A DNA stretch of 24,559 nt from Nitrospirota bacterium (lineage in GTDB: Bacteria; Nitrospirota; Thermodesulfovibrionia; Thermodesulfovibrionales; Magnetobacteriaceae): contig JADFXZ010000014.1 in NCBI GenBank assembly GCA_015233265.1, forward strand, positions 1 through 24,559, written 5' to 3'. A program made the position numbers and the translations under genes. Shown here piece after piece: positions 1 through 6,267 of this stretch (positions are counted from its first letter, which is position 1; each line of letters starts with the position of its first letter). Below the pieces are notes generated by a model. The model did no database searches. It was given only the letters and a program-made list of their open reading frames with translations, and was not told where the DNA came from.

Positions 1-50
1 ATATACTTACAGCCTTTTATCACACTTTTGCACCAGGAACATCCGTTATA
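1..50. repeat. Copy A of a 50-bp dispersed direct repeat
   Basis: The first 50 bases match 7235-7284 at 46 of 50 positions in the same orientation; the differences are at 5, 30, 31 and 46. Similarity stops at 51/7285 on the right, while the left side is cut by the window edge, so the true repeat may be longer. Copy A overlaps the last codon and stop of the gene at 46-285. It could be the end of an insertion element or a conserved sequence next to a lost gene; no terminal inverted repeat is visible to decide. Confidence 0.75.
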
Positions 51-285
51 TGGTTGAATAAGTCACGTTGAGCCTTTTAGAAAGGGCTTTTCCAAGAACT
101 TCTTTTTGTATTTCGTCATCGAGTGCGGCTATCTCAAGAATAAGTCCTTTATAGTTATCGACAGCGGCTTCCTCAACACGTTTGGAAAGGTCTTTATCAT
201 CCTCAACCGGTGCAATCTTCAACTGTTTATTTAATTTTGCTAATTCAGTGAGCTTGTCGGCAAGCTCTGTGTCTTGCTTATTCAA
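46..285 (-). CDS. Small charged hypothetical protein of the integrated element
   Basis: The product is 79 aa, rich in Lys, Glu and Asp, and predicted mostly helical with heptad-like Leu/Ile spacing, so it may be a coiled coil. The start is TTG, with a GGGAGGG ribosome-binding site inside the end of the upstream CHC2 gene; the two genes overlap by 8 nt, which suggests translational coupling. It is the last gene of a leftward set (DUF5659-like, CHC2, this gene), and its stop lies in the 50-bp repeat. I do not recognise a family. A role in element replication or control is inferred from neighbours only. Confidence 0.6.
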   Translation of the reverse strand: MNKQDTELADKLTELAKLNKQLKIAPVEDDKDLSKRVEEAAVDNYKGLILEIAALDDEIQKEVLGKALSKRLNVTYSTI

Positions 286-814
286 TTAACCCTCCCTGCA
301 TATAGATTTCAAAACGCTCCTCTTCAGTGCCGAATTGCAGACAATCAAGAAGGTATTCTATGTGAGCCTCCTGATGGAAAAAAGGCGCTATGGCATCCAA
401 GTCCTCTTCCGTTCTAACCAGTCGTTTGCAGTCGTTGCCTGTCCTCAGATATTCACAAAGTTTATCTTCATATGCTCGTAACCGCTGCCGGTAATCCTTT
501 ATAAGTTCCTTTTGTTTTTGCAGTTCGGGATTCGGTCTATAGGGCTGTCCCGAAATTCCTAAGAGCTTCAGTGCCCCCCGGAAGTCAACCCCGTGCAGCT
601 TTTGAATGAAGGTTACTACATCGCCGCCGGCCCCACAGCCAAAACATATGAATGTCTGCTTTTGAGCATCAACCATCATCGAAGGTGTTTTCTCAGAATG
701 AAATAGGCACAGTCCCCAGTAACGCACACCATTTTGTTTAAGCTCTATGTGCTGTTGGATAACCTCAAGGATGTCTGGTTTATGTATGGCAATTCTCTTT
801 GTCATGTTGCTCAT
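278..814 (-). CDS. CHC2 zinc-finger (DnaG-type primase N-terminal domain) protein
   Basis: The 178-aa product carries a DnaG-like zinc-binding motif near residues 35-60: Cys-x2-His (CLFH), about 18 residues, then Cys-x2-Cys (CFGC). The typical GGDVVTFIQKLHGVDFRGAL stretch follows. The TOPRIM catalytic domain of a full primase is absent; the remainder is charged helix. Stand-alone CHC2 proteins are common in phages and integrative elements, where they are thought to assist priming. An ORF extends upstream to 883, but the ATG at 814 overlaps the upstream stop as TGATG, which fits a coupled start. Zinc binding is visible from the motif; primase activity is unlikely without TOPRIM. Confidence 0.85.
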   Translation of the reverse strand: MSNMTKRIAIHKPDILEVIQQHIELKQNGVRYWGLCLFHSEKTPSMMVDAQKQTFICFGCGAGGDVVTFIQKLHGVDFRGALKLLGISGQPYRPNPELQKQKELIKDYRQRLRAYEDKLCEYLRTGNDCKRLVRTEEDLDAIAPFFHQEAHIEYLLDCLQFGTEEERFEIYMQGGLIE

Positions 815-1062
815 CACTTCTGCCCCCGCATGGATAGCATCTGTCCCCTCAGCCGCCGGAGGGCTGAAATAAAATCGAGACAAGGTACAAGCTCGTTTGT
901 GTTGTATGCCTTTACCTGATTGTAAAGCTCATCGGTGATGGGAAACTCAAAGATGACACGGCCACTGGTTAGGGTTAAATCCGGGGTGATTCCTTTGAGT
1001 GTGAGAAAGGCTGAAAGATTGATGTCGTTGATTGCTATTCGTTGACTTTGACTTTTTTCCAT
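814..1062 (-). CDS. DUF5659-like small phage/element protein
   Basis: The 82-aa product has the pattern of short element proteins in which 'I-x-D-x-N-L-S-A-F-L' is followed by a hydrophobic 'GRVIFEF' strand and a helix ending in a conserved Arg/Leu-rich segment; I associate this with DUF5659. The ATG at 1062 has an AAGGAG ribosome-binding site 8 nt upstream. The stop overlaps the start of the CHC2 gene, so the two are probably co-translated. It is the first gene of the leftward set. Function unknown; the family name is from memory of the pattern and should be read as probable. Confidence 0.65.
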   Translation of the reverse strand: MEKSQSQRIAINDINLSAFLTLKGITPDLTLTSGRVIFEFPITDELYNQVKAYNTNELVPCLDFISALRRLRGQMLSMRGQK

Positions 1063-1213
1063 TTCATTTCTCCTTTATCGTATTTCATAGCTCAATGCTA
1101 TATGATTTACGGTAAAGGAAAAACCTATTGATACGCACGAAACCTTAAATAGGGTGATAAACTTTCTTGACTTTTTAACAAAAACTCTGACACCGACAAT
1201 GAAGGAGAAGAAA

Positions 1214-1556
1214 ATGACGAATGAGATAGACATGTTCGGGGATTTGCCCGTTGAAACACGAAACGAACTTTCTTTATGCGCTGAGAGAATCAGGCTTCGC
1301 ATAAAACGAGCAGGGGATGAACTAATAGAGCTTGGCCGTGAGTTAGTATATGCAAAAGAACGTGTTGGGCATGGGGATAAGGACTGCACAGAAACTAATG
1401 AATGTAGCAGAAAGACTTGGAGACAAAAGTGAATGTCTGACGCATTTGGGCAAAGAGGCGATATATGAGCTGGCAGCCCCGTCAACGCCCGAACCCGTAG
1501 TACAGGAAGTGATAGCGCGGACAGAGGCTGGGGCATGTGTAGGGGCGGGGGTATAG
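1214..1556 (+). pseudogene. Frameshifted DUF3102 protein gene
   Basis: The first part reads from ATG 1214 (ribosome-binding site AAGGAG at 1202-1207) through 'DELIELGRELVYAKERVGHG', the N-terminal half of DUF3102. The second half, 'GMGIRTAQKLMNVAERLGDK' to 'LAAPSTPE', continues in the +2 frame from about 1370. About ten codons that normally join the halves (the aromatic 'W-x-E-x-E-F' segment) are missing at the junction near 1368-1380, so a deletion plus frameshift is the simplest reading. DUF3102 proteins occur in phages and integrative elements and their job is unknown. The tail ends in a G-rich run just before the CRISPR-like repeats. Confidence 0.75.
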
Positions 1557-1559
1557 TGG

Positions 1560-1665
1560 GTATGTGGCTATCTTTTAACAGGTGCGGTTTTACACCCGAA
1601 CTCTTACGCAGGCAAATCAAACGCGGCAAGTATGTGGCTATCTTTTAACAGGTGCGGTTTTACAC
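1560..1665. CRISPR. Mini CRISPR-like unit: two 36-bp repeats, one 34-bp spacer
   Basis: Positions 1560-1595 and 1630-1665 are identical over exactly 36 bp (start GTATGTGGCTATC, end GGTTTTACAC), and both flanking bases differ on each side. The unique stretch 1596-1629 is 34 bp. Repeat and spacer lengths are those of a canonical array, and the ends GT...AC resemble many class 2 and some class 1 repeats. An AT-rich 75-bp stretch at 1666-1740 could be a leader if the array reads leftwards. There is no third copy one unit away and no cas gene in the window. A recombination site or a protein-binding repeat is the alternative. Confidence 0.5.
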
Positions 1666-1686
1666 AAACAAAAAATAACAAAAAGC

Positions 1687-1695
1687 TGATATAAT
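1687..1695 (+). promoter_or_regulatory. Extended -10 promoter for the 1741 gene pair
   Basis: The sequence TGATATAAT is a perfect extended -10 element (TG-n-TATAAT). No convincing -35 hexamer lies 17 bp upstream, as is usual for extended -10 promoters. It sits 46 bp before the start of the next rightward gene. Confidence 0.5.
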
Positions 1696-1740
1696 AACCG
1701 TATAGGCATTACAAAAAAACACTAAACAGGAGGTTTAGAA

Positions 1741-1947
1741 ATGGCAAGGAGGCTACAAACAATGTCAGATGTGAGGCGCTATCTGGCAAATCTTATAAAC
1801 GAGGCGGACGCGGATAAGGTGTCCATCGAGAAGGCAACGAAATTGTCATATATGGCAAATATCTTAAAGGGCATAATCCAGAGCGGGGATTTTGAGGAGA
1901 GGTTAGCGGCACTGGAAGCGCAATTAAATAAAGCGGGGGGGAAATAA
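1741..1947 (+). CDS. Small conserved phage-type protein
   Basis: The 68-aa product starts at an ATG with a strong AGGAGGT ribosome-binding site at 1729-1735. It is all-helical by appearance: 'MSDVRRYLANLINEADAD', a middle helix, and a C-terminal coiled coil (FEERLAALEAQLNK). Proteins with this layout are frequent in tailed-phage and element genomes and have no assigned function. It is followed after 2 nt by the next gene, so the two form one transcription unit. Confidence 0.7.
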   Translation: MARRLQTMSDVRRYLANLINEADADKVSIEKATKLSYMANILKGIIQSGDFEERLAALEAQLNKAGGK

Positions 1948-1949
1948 CA

Positions 1950-2189
1950 ATGGCATCTGGAAGGCATGAATCACGAATTGACAAGATAGAGGAGTTTTTT
2001 AAACCGAAAGAACAGGGGCCGATATATATAATCAGTGGGAGAGCCGGTTGGAGCGAAGCCGAAACCGACCTTTGCATTAGATTTAAACTTGAAAACGGAT
2101 TAAGGTATTGTTGCGATGGGCACAGGGATGAATGTATCGAAGAGGGCATCCATACCGAATCTCCGCAGACTATTATGTGTGAGACCTAA
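1950..2189 (+). CDS. Hypothetical protein
   Basis: The 79-aa product starts 2 nt after the previous stop; the GGGGGG run before that stop supplies a plausible ribosome-binding site. It contains two adjacent Cys (RYCCDG) and further Cys at 'DECIEEG' and 'IMCET', which might bind a metal, but the spacing matches no motif I know. Family unrecognised. The end overlaps the methylase fragment at 2116-2415 in another frame. Confidence 0.5.
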   Translation: MASGRHESRIDKIEEFFKPKEQGPIYIISGRAGWSEAETDLCIRFKLENGLRYCCDGHRDECIEEGIHTESPQTIMCET

Positions 2190-2415
2190 GGTGCTGGCTG
2201 AAAGGTTCGGGGTTACCGATAGGACGATTTCAAATATAGTAGAGAATTACCGAAAAAACGGCAATTCTGCCAAAATTTCGGAAACTTTCAAGCCGCTCCT
2301 GTACTCAATCTGGAAGGAGGCCAAAGGCGACGGAGTCAAGCATTTCGGCGCGTTTCCTGCCGTGTTCATGGGAAATCTGCTCTACTATCACACAGAACCA
2401 ATGACCAGCTTTTGA
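2116..2415 (+). pseudogene. Truncated HTH/DNA-methylase fragment
   Basis: The frame holds a helix-turn-helix (KVLAERFGVTDRTISNIVEN, about residues 25-44). It then shows a signature typical of the start of the catalytic region in N4/N6 DNA methylases: 'ETFKPLLYSIW' followed by 'HFGAFPAVFMGNLLYYHTEP'. In intact relatives the latter runs straight into the SAM-binding 'DPFAGxGTT' motif; here a stop follows four codons later. The ParB-like N-terminal part usual in these proteins is also missing. Initiation could be at ATG 2116 or GTG 2179, both overlapping the previous gene. It is best read as a remnant truncated at both ends; the HTH part might still be made. Confidence 0.6.
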
Positions 2416-2875
2416 CAGGATCTTCAGAATTTGTTATAGTAGAATTGCCTGGAGAGGAAGGCACGACCTCTTTTGCAGGCATACGGACATCAGATGCGGC
2501 TATGATGTCAGGCGCGTGCAACGCCGCCGGGGCAGTTAGTACCGGCTGACTGCCCTTGAGTGCATCCGGTAAAATAGACATATCAAGAAGACCGCCTTCT
2601 TTGGTGATATACTTCGGCGGCTTTGAGGCGGCAGGCTGAAGAACAGGTGCAGACTTAGGATATAGCACCTCACCTTTCTTGGTTTCTCTTGATATTGCCA
2701 ACCAAATCCTTTACACTAAGAGTACGAGCCTGCTGCACCGGACGAGACGCGCTGCCTGCAAAGGTATCTTCCGCCAGCAAATCTGTACCCGCAGAGGGCT
2801 TTTCTATTTCTGTCAGGCTGTGGTATATCCTTTCTTTTGCCGTGTCCTTTAGCCGTTAATCCGTGCCTTATCCAC
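2366..2875 (-). pseudogene. Degenerate leftward ORF of the element
   Basis: Two leftward frames together read like one low-complexity, Pro/Ala/Ser-rich protein. The upstream frame (about 2860-2680) gives 'TAKERIYHSLTEIEKPSAG' and then 'SASRPVQQARTLSVKDLVG' before a stop. The downstream frame (2701-2366) gives 'KKGEVLYPKSAPVLQPAAS' onward. A single frameshift near 2680-2700 would join them. The 2716-2860 part resembles 4985-5085 in both DNA and translation (EKP...AD.T...SASRP.QQA). The rightmost part is closed by stops. Function unknown; the tail overlaps the methylase fragment on the other strand. Confidence 0.4.
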
Positions 2876-2905
2876 AAGAAACAACAACGGGAACATGTAC
2901 AGACA

Positions 2906-3754
2906 CTATATATATTTTCTATAACCACCATCTATTAAAAGCGTAGCACTTTTAAGGTAATTTTCAATAGTTTTTGGTTCAGAAAATTTATTGTCAGGGT
3001 CAGGGCAAGCCGCTGATAGAATCTCTGCTATTTTAGAAATACTTTTACCTGCATTATATAGGTCATAAACAATCAAATAATCTTTCCAATTCTTTGTATC
3101 TAATCTAGATACCTTTTTCGGCTTATGTATCTGCAGAATTATTTTTATTGATTCTAAGATTTTCTCGTAAGTATGGTTCATATTCACAGCAAGTAATAAC
3201 ATGTTATTTAAAGGATAACAGTTATCTTTGTCAGGATACCCTAACATCTTGGTTAATTCTTCTGAAGCCTGTTCCCCATATTCAAAACCATTAACATAGG
3301 CTGTCCAGTTTTGTTTAGCCTGTGCTTCTTTTATAAATTCATCCAAACTCTTATTTGCTACAGATTCACTATATAGTTTTTGTGCCCCCGCAACCTCTGC
3401 TATATATTTTAAGCGGTTTTCGTTCAATTTATTTGCCTCATCTATATCGTCTTTTTCTAAAATTCTCAATGCGGCTACAACTTGGGGGAAAATTATATTT
3501 CTCATTGGCTGTGTATCTTTTGGCGAATTATCATCGTTCAACTCCCACACCATTTCGTCTGCCAATGAACATCGGTATTTACGTAACATTTCTGCTTCGT
3601 AATCACGACTATTCATTTTACCTGCTTTCTTTGAGTCTTTTTGAAAAGATTCGTTTCTCTTTAAGAACTCATCTATCCAATCAAGTAAAGGGGTATCTTG
3701 AGTCAAATAGCTATACTTTTCAAAATCAAATCCTTTTCCGCTGTCTTTTCCCAT
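2906..3754 (-). CDS. AT-rich regulator-like protein (DUF6499-type N-terminus, HTH-like C-terminus)
   Basis: The 282-aa product begins at ATG 3754, which has GGAGGA 6 nt upstream; an ORF extends to 3814 but without better signals. Residues 22-40 (LLDWIDEFLKRNESFQKD) resemble the short Trp-containing 'transcriptional regulator-like' domain seen at the N-terminus of many element-borne proteins. Residues about 227-275 (YDLYNAGKSISKIAEIL, then KTIENYLKSATLLI) look like a helix-turn-helix. The middle is helical and charged. The gene is clearly more AT-rich than its neighbours, suggesting separate acquisition. DNA binding is an inference from both ends; the target is unknown, though the motif array at 4465-4564 is a candidate. 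Confidence 0.55.
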   Translation of the reverse strand: MGKDSGKGFDFEKYSYLTQDTPLLDWIDEFLKRNESFQKDSKKAGKMNSRDYEAEMLRKYRCSLADEMVWELNDDNSPKDTQPMRNIIFPQVVAALRILEKDDIDEANKLNENRLKYIAEVAGAQKLYSESVANKSLDEFIKEAQAKQNWTAYVNGFEYGEQASEELTKMLGYPDKDNCYPLNNMLLLAVNMNHTYEKILESIKIILQIHKPKKVSRLDTKNWKDYLIVYDLYNAGKSISKIAEILSAACPDPDNKFSEPKTIENYLKSATLLIDGGYRKYI

Positions 3755-3938
3755 ATTCCATCCTCCGTAAGTGCTATTCTCCGTTTGTTTATCAAGGGAT
3801 GGCGGCAACTCCAAACCGCTTTCCCTTGAGTCTTACTATTCTACCCAACTGTAACCAGCATGGTCAAACGGCCATCGAAGGGCACAGATACCCCGAAGGA
3901 TACCGGCGCCCCTCTGTCGGCATGGGTTTCCGTAGATT

Positions 3939-4184
3939 TTAATACAACACAGCCTTCCAAACAATTTTCCCCATGTGAGCCTTTATCTCATCTTCTTCAG
4001 TGAGCTTGCAGATTTGAGAGCAAACGAAATCTAAAACATAGTCTCCGGCTTTAACCTGTGCTTGGATGTCAACCATAATCATATTTCCTTTCTTGAAGTC
4101 ATAGATGTCCTCTTTAACCTCGTAGCAGAGAAGATGGTCAAACGAAGTGATGGGCGGTATTGTGGCGGGTGTTCCAGTGTTCAT
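3939..4184 (-). CDS. Small hypothetical protein behind a structured leader
   Basis: The 81-codon gene starts at ATG 4184 with AGGAGG at 4196-4191; an ORF extending to 4325 runs through the structured leader and is unlikely to be coding. The product is compact with alternating strands (IYDFKKGNMIMVDIQAQVKAGDYVL) and a charged C-terminal part (KLTEEDEIKAHMGKIVWKAV); no family is recognised. The gene's expression is probably controlled by RNA: its ribosome-binding region CGTTAGGA is complementary to a hairpin loop 48 nt upstream, and a terminator-like stem precedes it. Confidence 0.6.
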   Translation of the reverse strand: MNTGTPATIPPITSFDHLLCYEVKEDIYDFKKGNMIMVDIQAQVKAGDYVLDFVCSQICKLTEEDEIKAHMGKIVWKAVLY

Positions 4185-4192
4185 GTGTTGCC

Positions 4193-4293
4193 TCCTAACG
4201 TTTATTCGCTTCAGGCAATAAAAAAAAGCCTGAGTGTTGCGTGTGGCCGTTAGGATGCCACCTCCATGCCTCACGACATGAAGACACTCAGGC
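4193..4293 (-). promoter_or_regulatory. Structured RNA leader with terminator-like stem and anti-Shine-Dalgarno loop
   Basis: Read leftwards, GCCTGAGTGT (4293-4284) pairs perfectly with ACACTCAGGC (4237-4228), followed at once by eight T residues (4227-4220), the form of an intrinsic terminator. Inside the 46-nt loop is a second hairpin, GTGGC/GCCAC (4261-4257 with 4247-4243). Its 9-nt loop contains TCCTAACG (4255-4248), perfectly complementary to CGTTAGGA (4200-4193), which includes half of the AGGAGG ribosome-binding site of the gene starting at 4184. A smaller CATG/CATG pairing fills the rest. This suggests combined transcription attenuation and ribosome-binding-site occlusion, or a small RNA with its own terminator. 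It matches no riboswitch class I know. Confidence 0.6.
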
Positions 4294-4464
4294 GTTATGA
4301 TAATTCGGCATATCTGGCCGGACATACCGATTACCTCTACCCTTAAAGACTACAACACCCCCTTTCGCCTATAAACTTGGCGGAGGCCGGAGGCTGGCCC
4401 CTAACTCTTACACGCAACTTCATTTTACCCGTCGATACCGGAGATTGTCAAGAGGGAACGGTGA

Positions 4465-4564
4465 TACCACCTCTGTACCACATGTAGCACATCGTACCAC
4501 TTGTAAAAACATATGTGGCAACCCGTAGAACCGCATGAATAAAGGCTTTGTACCACATTACCAC
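4465..4564. repeat. Phased TACCAC motif array (iteron or operator candidate)
   Basis: TACCAC occurs at 4465, 4476, 4495, 4551 and 4559, with a variant TAGCAC at 4485 and an inverted relative (TGTGGCA) near 4514. The first four positions are spaced 11, 9 and 10 bp, about one helical turn. Flanking context is often TGTACCACAT. Similar TTGTCAAG-containing stretches lie on both sides (4445 and 4625). The stretch 4294-4690 has no convincing gene. A replication or partition origin, or a repressor operator of the element, would look like this. Confidence 0.45.
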
Positions 4565-4699
4565 ATATATCACCTGTTACATATAGGAAAAAATATTTTC
4601 AGACATATAATTGAGGCGCCGGAAGTTGTCAAGGGTCAAAATTATTATCGTAGGGCGGCTTGTCATGCGTAGAACTTCCTCAAATGAGGATATTTCGAC

Positions 4700-5085
4700 A
4701 ACCTCGTGCGTGTATCATTTAATTGAGGCCAACAATATGATGTTGTGTGGTAAAATAGAATCATGAGTTGGCAAGCCGGCGTCGTTTCGGACGTGCGAGA
4801 CAAGGGGCTTCTGTAAAGGAAGAGCATTTGTCGCGCCGGGCGCCTTCTTACAGTTATGTAGCGTTGCTCTTGCCTGTGCGCCAGCATCGTCCACCTGAGC
4901 TTCACTCTGGGCGGTGTTGGTAAGTGGTGTCAACTGCTCAGGGCTGGCTGATGGGGTGCGCTCCTCTCCAAGAGTAACGCTATAAAGAAGCCTGTTGTGG
5001 AGGGCGAGACGCACTGTCTGTAGAGGTATCGTCCGCCGGTATACCAACTGGCTTTTCTTTTTCTTTGAGGTCGGCCTTAATCCGT
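4700..5085 (-). pseudogene. Degenerate leftward segment related to 2716-2860
   Basis: A leftward frame near 5060-4985 reads 'KEKEKPVGIPADDTSTDSAS' and 'RPPQQASL' before a stop. It matches the translation of 2716-2860 and, at DNA level, the blocks GGCTTTTCT, GAGACGC and 'AGGTATC(T/G)TCCGCC'. Another frame stays open from 5047 to 4715 but shows no family feature. The segment therefore looks like a decayed relative of the 2366-2875 sequence, possibly from duplication within the element. No function can be given. Confidence 0.35.
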
Positions 5086-5163
5086 CAATCCTTTTTACTG
5101 TGCCTAAATTGTGCCCGTGACATACAAATTCAGCCCAATTCTACCCAACTCCTACCAACATAA

Positions 5164-5201
5164 AGAAAAAGGCTAAACCCCTGTGGATAAAGGATTTAGC
5201 C
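5164..5201 (-). terminator. Intrinsic terminator candidate, leftward
   Basis: GGCTAAATCC (5201-5192) pairs with GGTTTAGCC (5179-5171) around a short loop, with one G-T pair, and TTTTTCTTT follows on the minus strand. It lies just inside the element boundary and may insulate it from leftward transcription. Confidence 0.5.
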
Positions 5202-5245
5202 TGTGTTTATGCGGTTCTACAAGATATAGACTTTTATGTATCGTT

Positions 5246-5301
5246 GGACTTAAAATCCCTCGGGTTTCGCGCTCGTGCCGGTTCGAGTCCGGCCACCGGC
5301 A
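5246..5301 (+). tRNA. 3' fragment of tRNA-Leu(UAA), attachment-site remnant
   Basis: The fragment carries an anticodon loop CTTAAAA (anticodon TAA), the 3' half of the anticodon stem (TCCCT), and a variable arm that can pair CGGG with CTCG. It also has a T-arm GCCGG-TTCGAGT-CCGGC and the acceptor 3' strand CACCGGC with discriminator A. The D-arm and 5' acceptor strand are absent; upstream bases TTGGA pair only partly with the anticodon stem, so identity begins at about 5246. This is what remains at the far end when an element inserts into a tRNA 3' end. It implies that the element lies to the left and the complete tRNA further left, outside the window. Confidence 0.8.
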
Positions 5302-5315
5302 TTCTAATAAAAACG

Positions 5316-5356
5316 ATGGGTTAGACGGTTATCGTCAACCCATTTTACATTTTTTA
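5316..5356 (+). terminator. Intrinsic terminator after the tRNA fragment
   Basis: ATGGGTT (5316-5322) pairs with AACCCAT (5337-5343), with an inner GAC/GTC pairing, and a T-rich tail follows. It is probably the original terminator of the tRNA-Leu transcript, left behind when the element inserted. Confidence 0.65.
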
Positions 5357-5497
5357 TTTTAAATCTGGGGAAAGAATAGGGAAAGTCCGACCTGCGTAAA
5401 CCACAACAGTCCTATATATCCAATTATAGTGGAGGTATTGCTGTGACCAAGCACATGCATGCTCTCCCAAAATAATCTGCCTATTTATAAGGAATTT

Positions 5498-5506
5498 TGA
5501 TATAAT
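5498..5506 (+). promoter_or_regulatory. Extended -10 promoter of the TIGR04255 operon
   Basis: TGATATAAT is a perfect extended -10 element, 44 bp before the start codon at 5551. No clear -35 box is seen. The rest of 5357-5497 shows nothing that I can name. Confidence 0.5.
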
Positions 5507-5550
5507 CAATGACCAAGAGCCATTTTTCAGCAAAGTAATGAGGAGGTCGG

Positions 5551-6267
5551 TTGCCTAAGAAGGTAACATCTGAGCCTTATCCGAATTCGTCGCTTGTCGA
5601 GGTAATATTTGAGATACGATATCCAGAAGAACCGGTGATCGAGTGCAGACGCGACGTTTTTTATGAATCGGTGCGGAGTGAATATTCACAGGTGTTGGTA
5701 CCGCAAACAAAAGCAGGAGGCGTTGTTGCTCTTGAGCCATACATCTTTGAAAGAAGAGATAAGTCTTCAGGTTTAATGTTGGCGATGAACAGACTCTCCT
5801 TTTATTCCAGAAAATATCAGGGATTCGCAGAATTCAAAAAAAATTTTCTAAAAATATTAAGAGGATTCAGACTTGCGTATCCGAAAATAGACAAATTGAC
5901 AAGAACGGGCTTCAGGTATGTAAACATCATTCCTTTCACCAGAGAGCTTGGCATAGTGCCTTTCAATAAATTCCTGAAAATGACTATTCAAACACCGCCG
6001 TCGATACCATCACAGTACGAAAATATCAGTTTGGGACTTATTTCAAAAACTGATAGCGGTTCTATAACTGTCAGGGTTGAAACAATGCTGGCTGCCAATC
6101 AAGGGGGAGAAGCTATTCTTCTTGATTTAGATTTCGTCAAAGAACAGGACCTAAGCATTCAGGGTGTTGGCAAATACTTGGAAGAGAGCCATAGCTTTTC
6201 ACGCCAACTCTTTGAAGACTTAATTACTGACGATTATCGGGCATTCTTGAGAGGAGATACTTTATGA
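5551..6267 (+). CDS. TIGR04255 family protein
   Basis: The 238-aa product opens with 'PYPNSSLVEVIFEIRYPEEP', the hallmark start of TIGR04255, a sporadically distributed family of unknown function. It continues with the family's pattern of alternating strands, including 'LTRTGFRYVNIIPF' in the centre and 'LLDLDFVKEQDLS' near the C-terminus. The start is TTG with AGGAGG at 5541-5546. The stop overlaps the next start as ATGA, so this is the first gene of a coupled three-gene operon with HicB-like and HicA-like partners. Patchy distribution and position just outside an attachment site point to accessory, possibly defence or addiction, function; that is inference. Confidence 0.8.
   Translation: MPKKVTSEPYPNSSLVEVIFEIRYPEEPVIECRRDVFYESVRSEYSQVLVPQTKAGGVVALEPYIFERRDKSSGLMLAMNRLSFYSRKYQGFAEFKKNFLKILRGFRLAYPKIDKLTRTGFRYVNIIPFTRELGIVPFNKFLKMTIQTPPSIPSQYENISLGLISKTDSGSITVRVETMLAANQGGEAILLDLDFVKEQDLSIQGVGKYLEESHSFSRQLFEDLITDDYRAFLRGDTL

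Noticed and set aside
3355..3942. Long plus-strand ORF (195 codons)
   Set aside because: It lies antisense to the well-supported gene 2906-3754, and its composition (runs of Leu, Tyr and Ser) is that of an antisense shadow of AT-rich coding DNA.
3838..5150. 13-mer ATTCTACCCAACT at 3838 and 5138 as integrase arm sites
   Set aside because: There are only two copies and no link to a known arm-site pattern; too little to call.
5246..5301. A functional tRNA-Leu gene
   Set aside because: The D-arm and 5' acceptor strand are missing and the 5' half of the anticodon stem pairs only partly, so it is a fragment.
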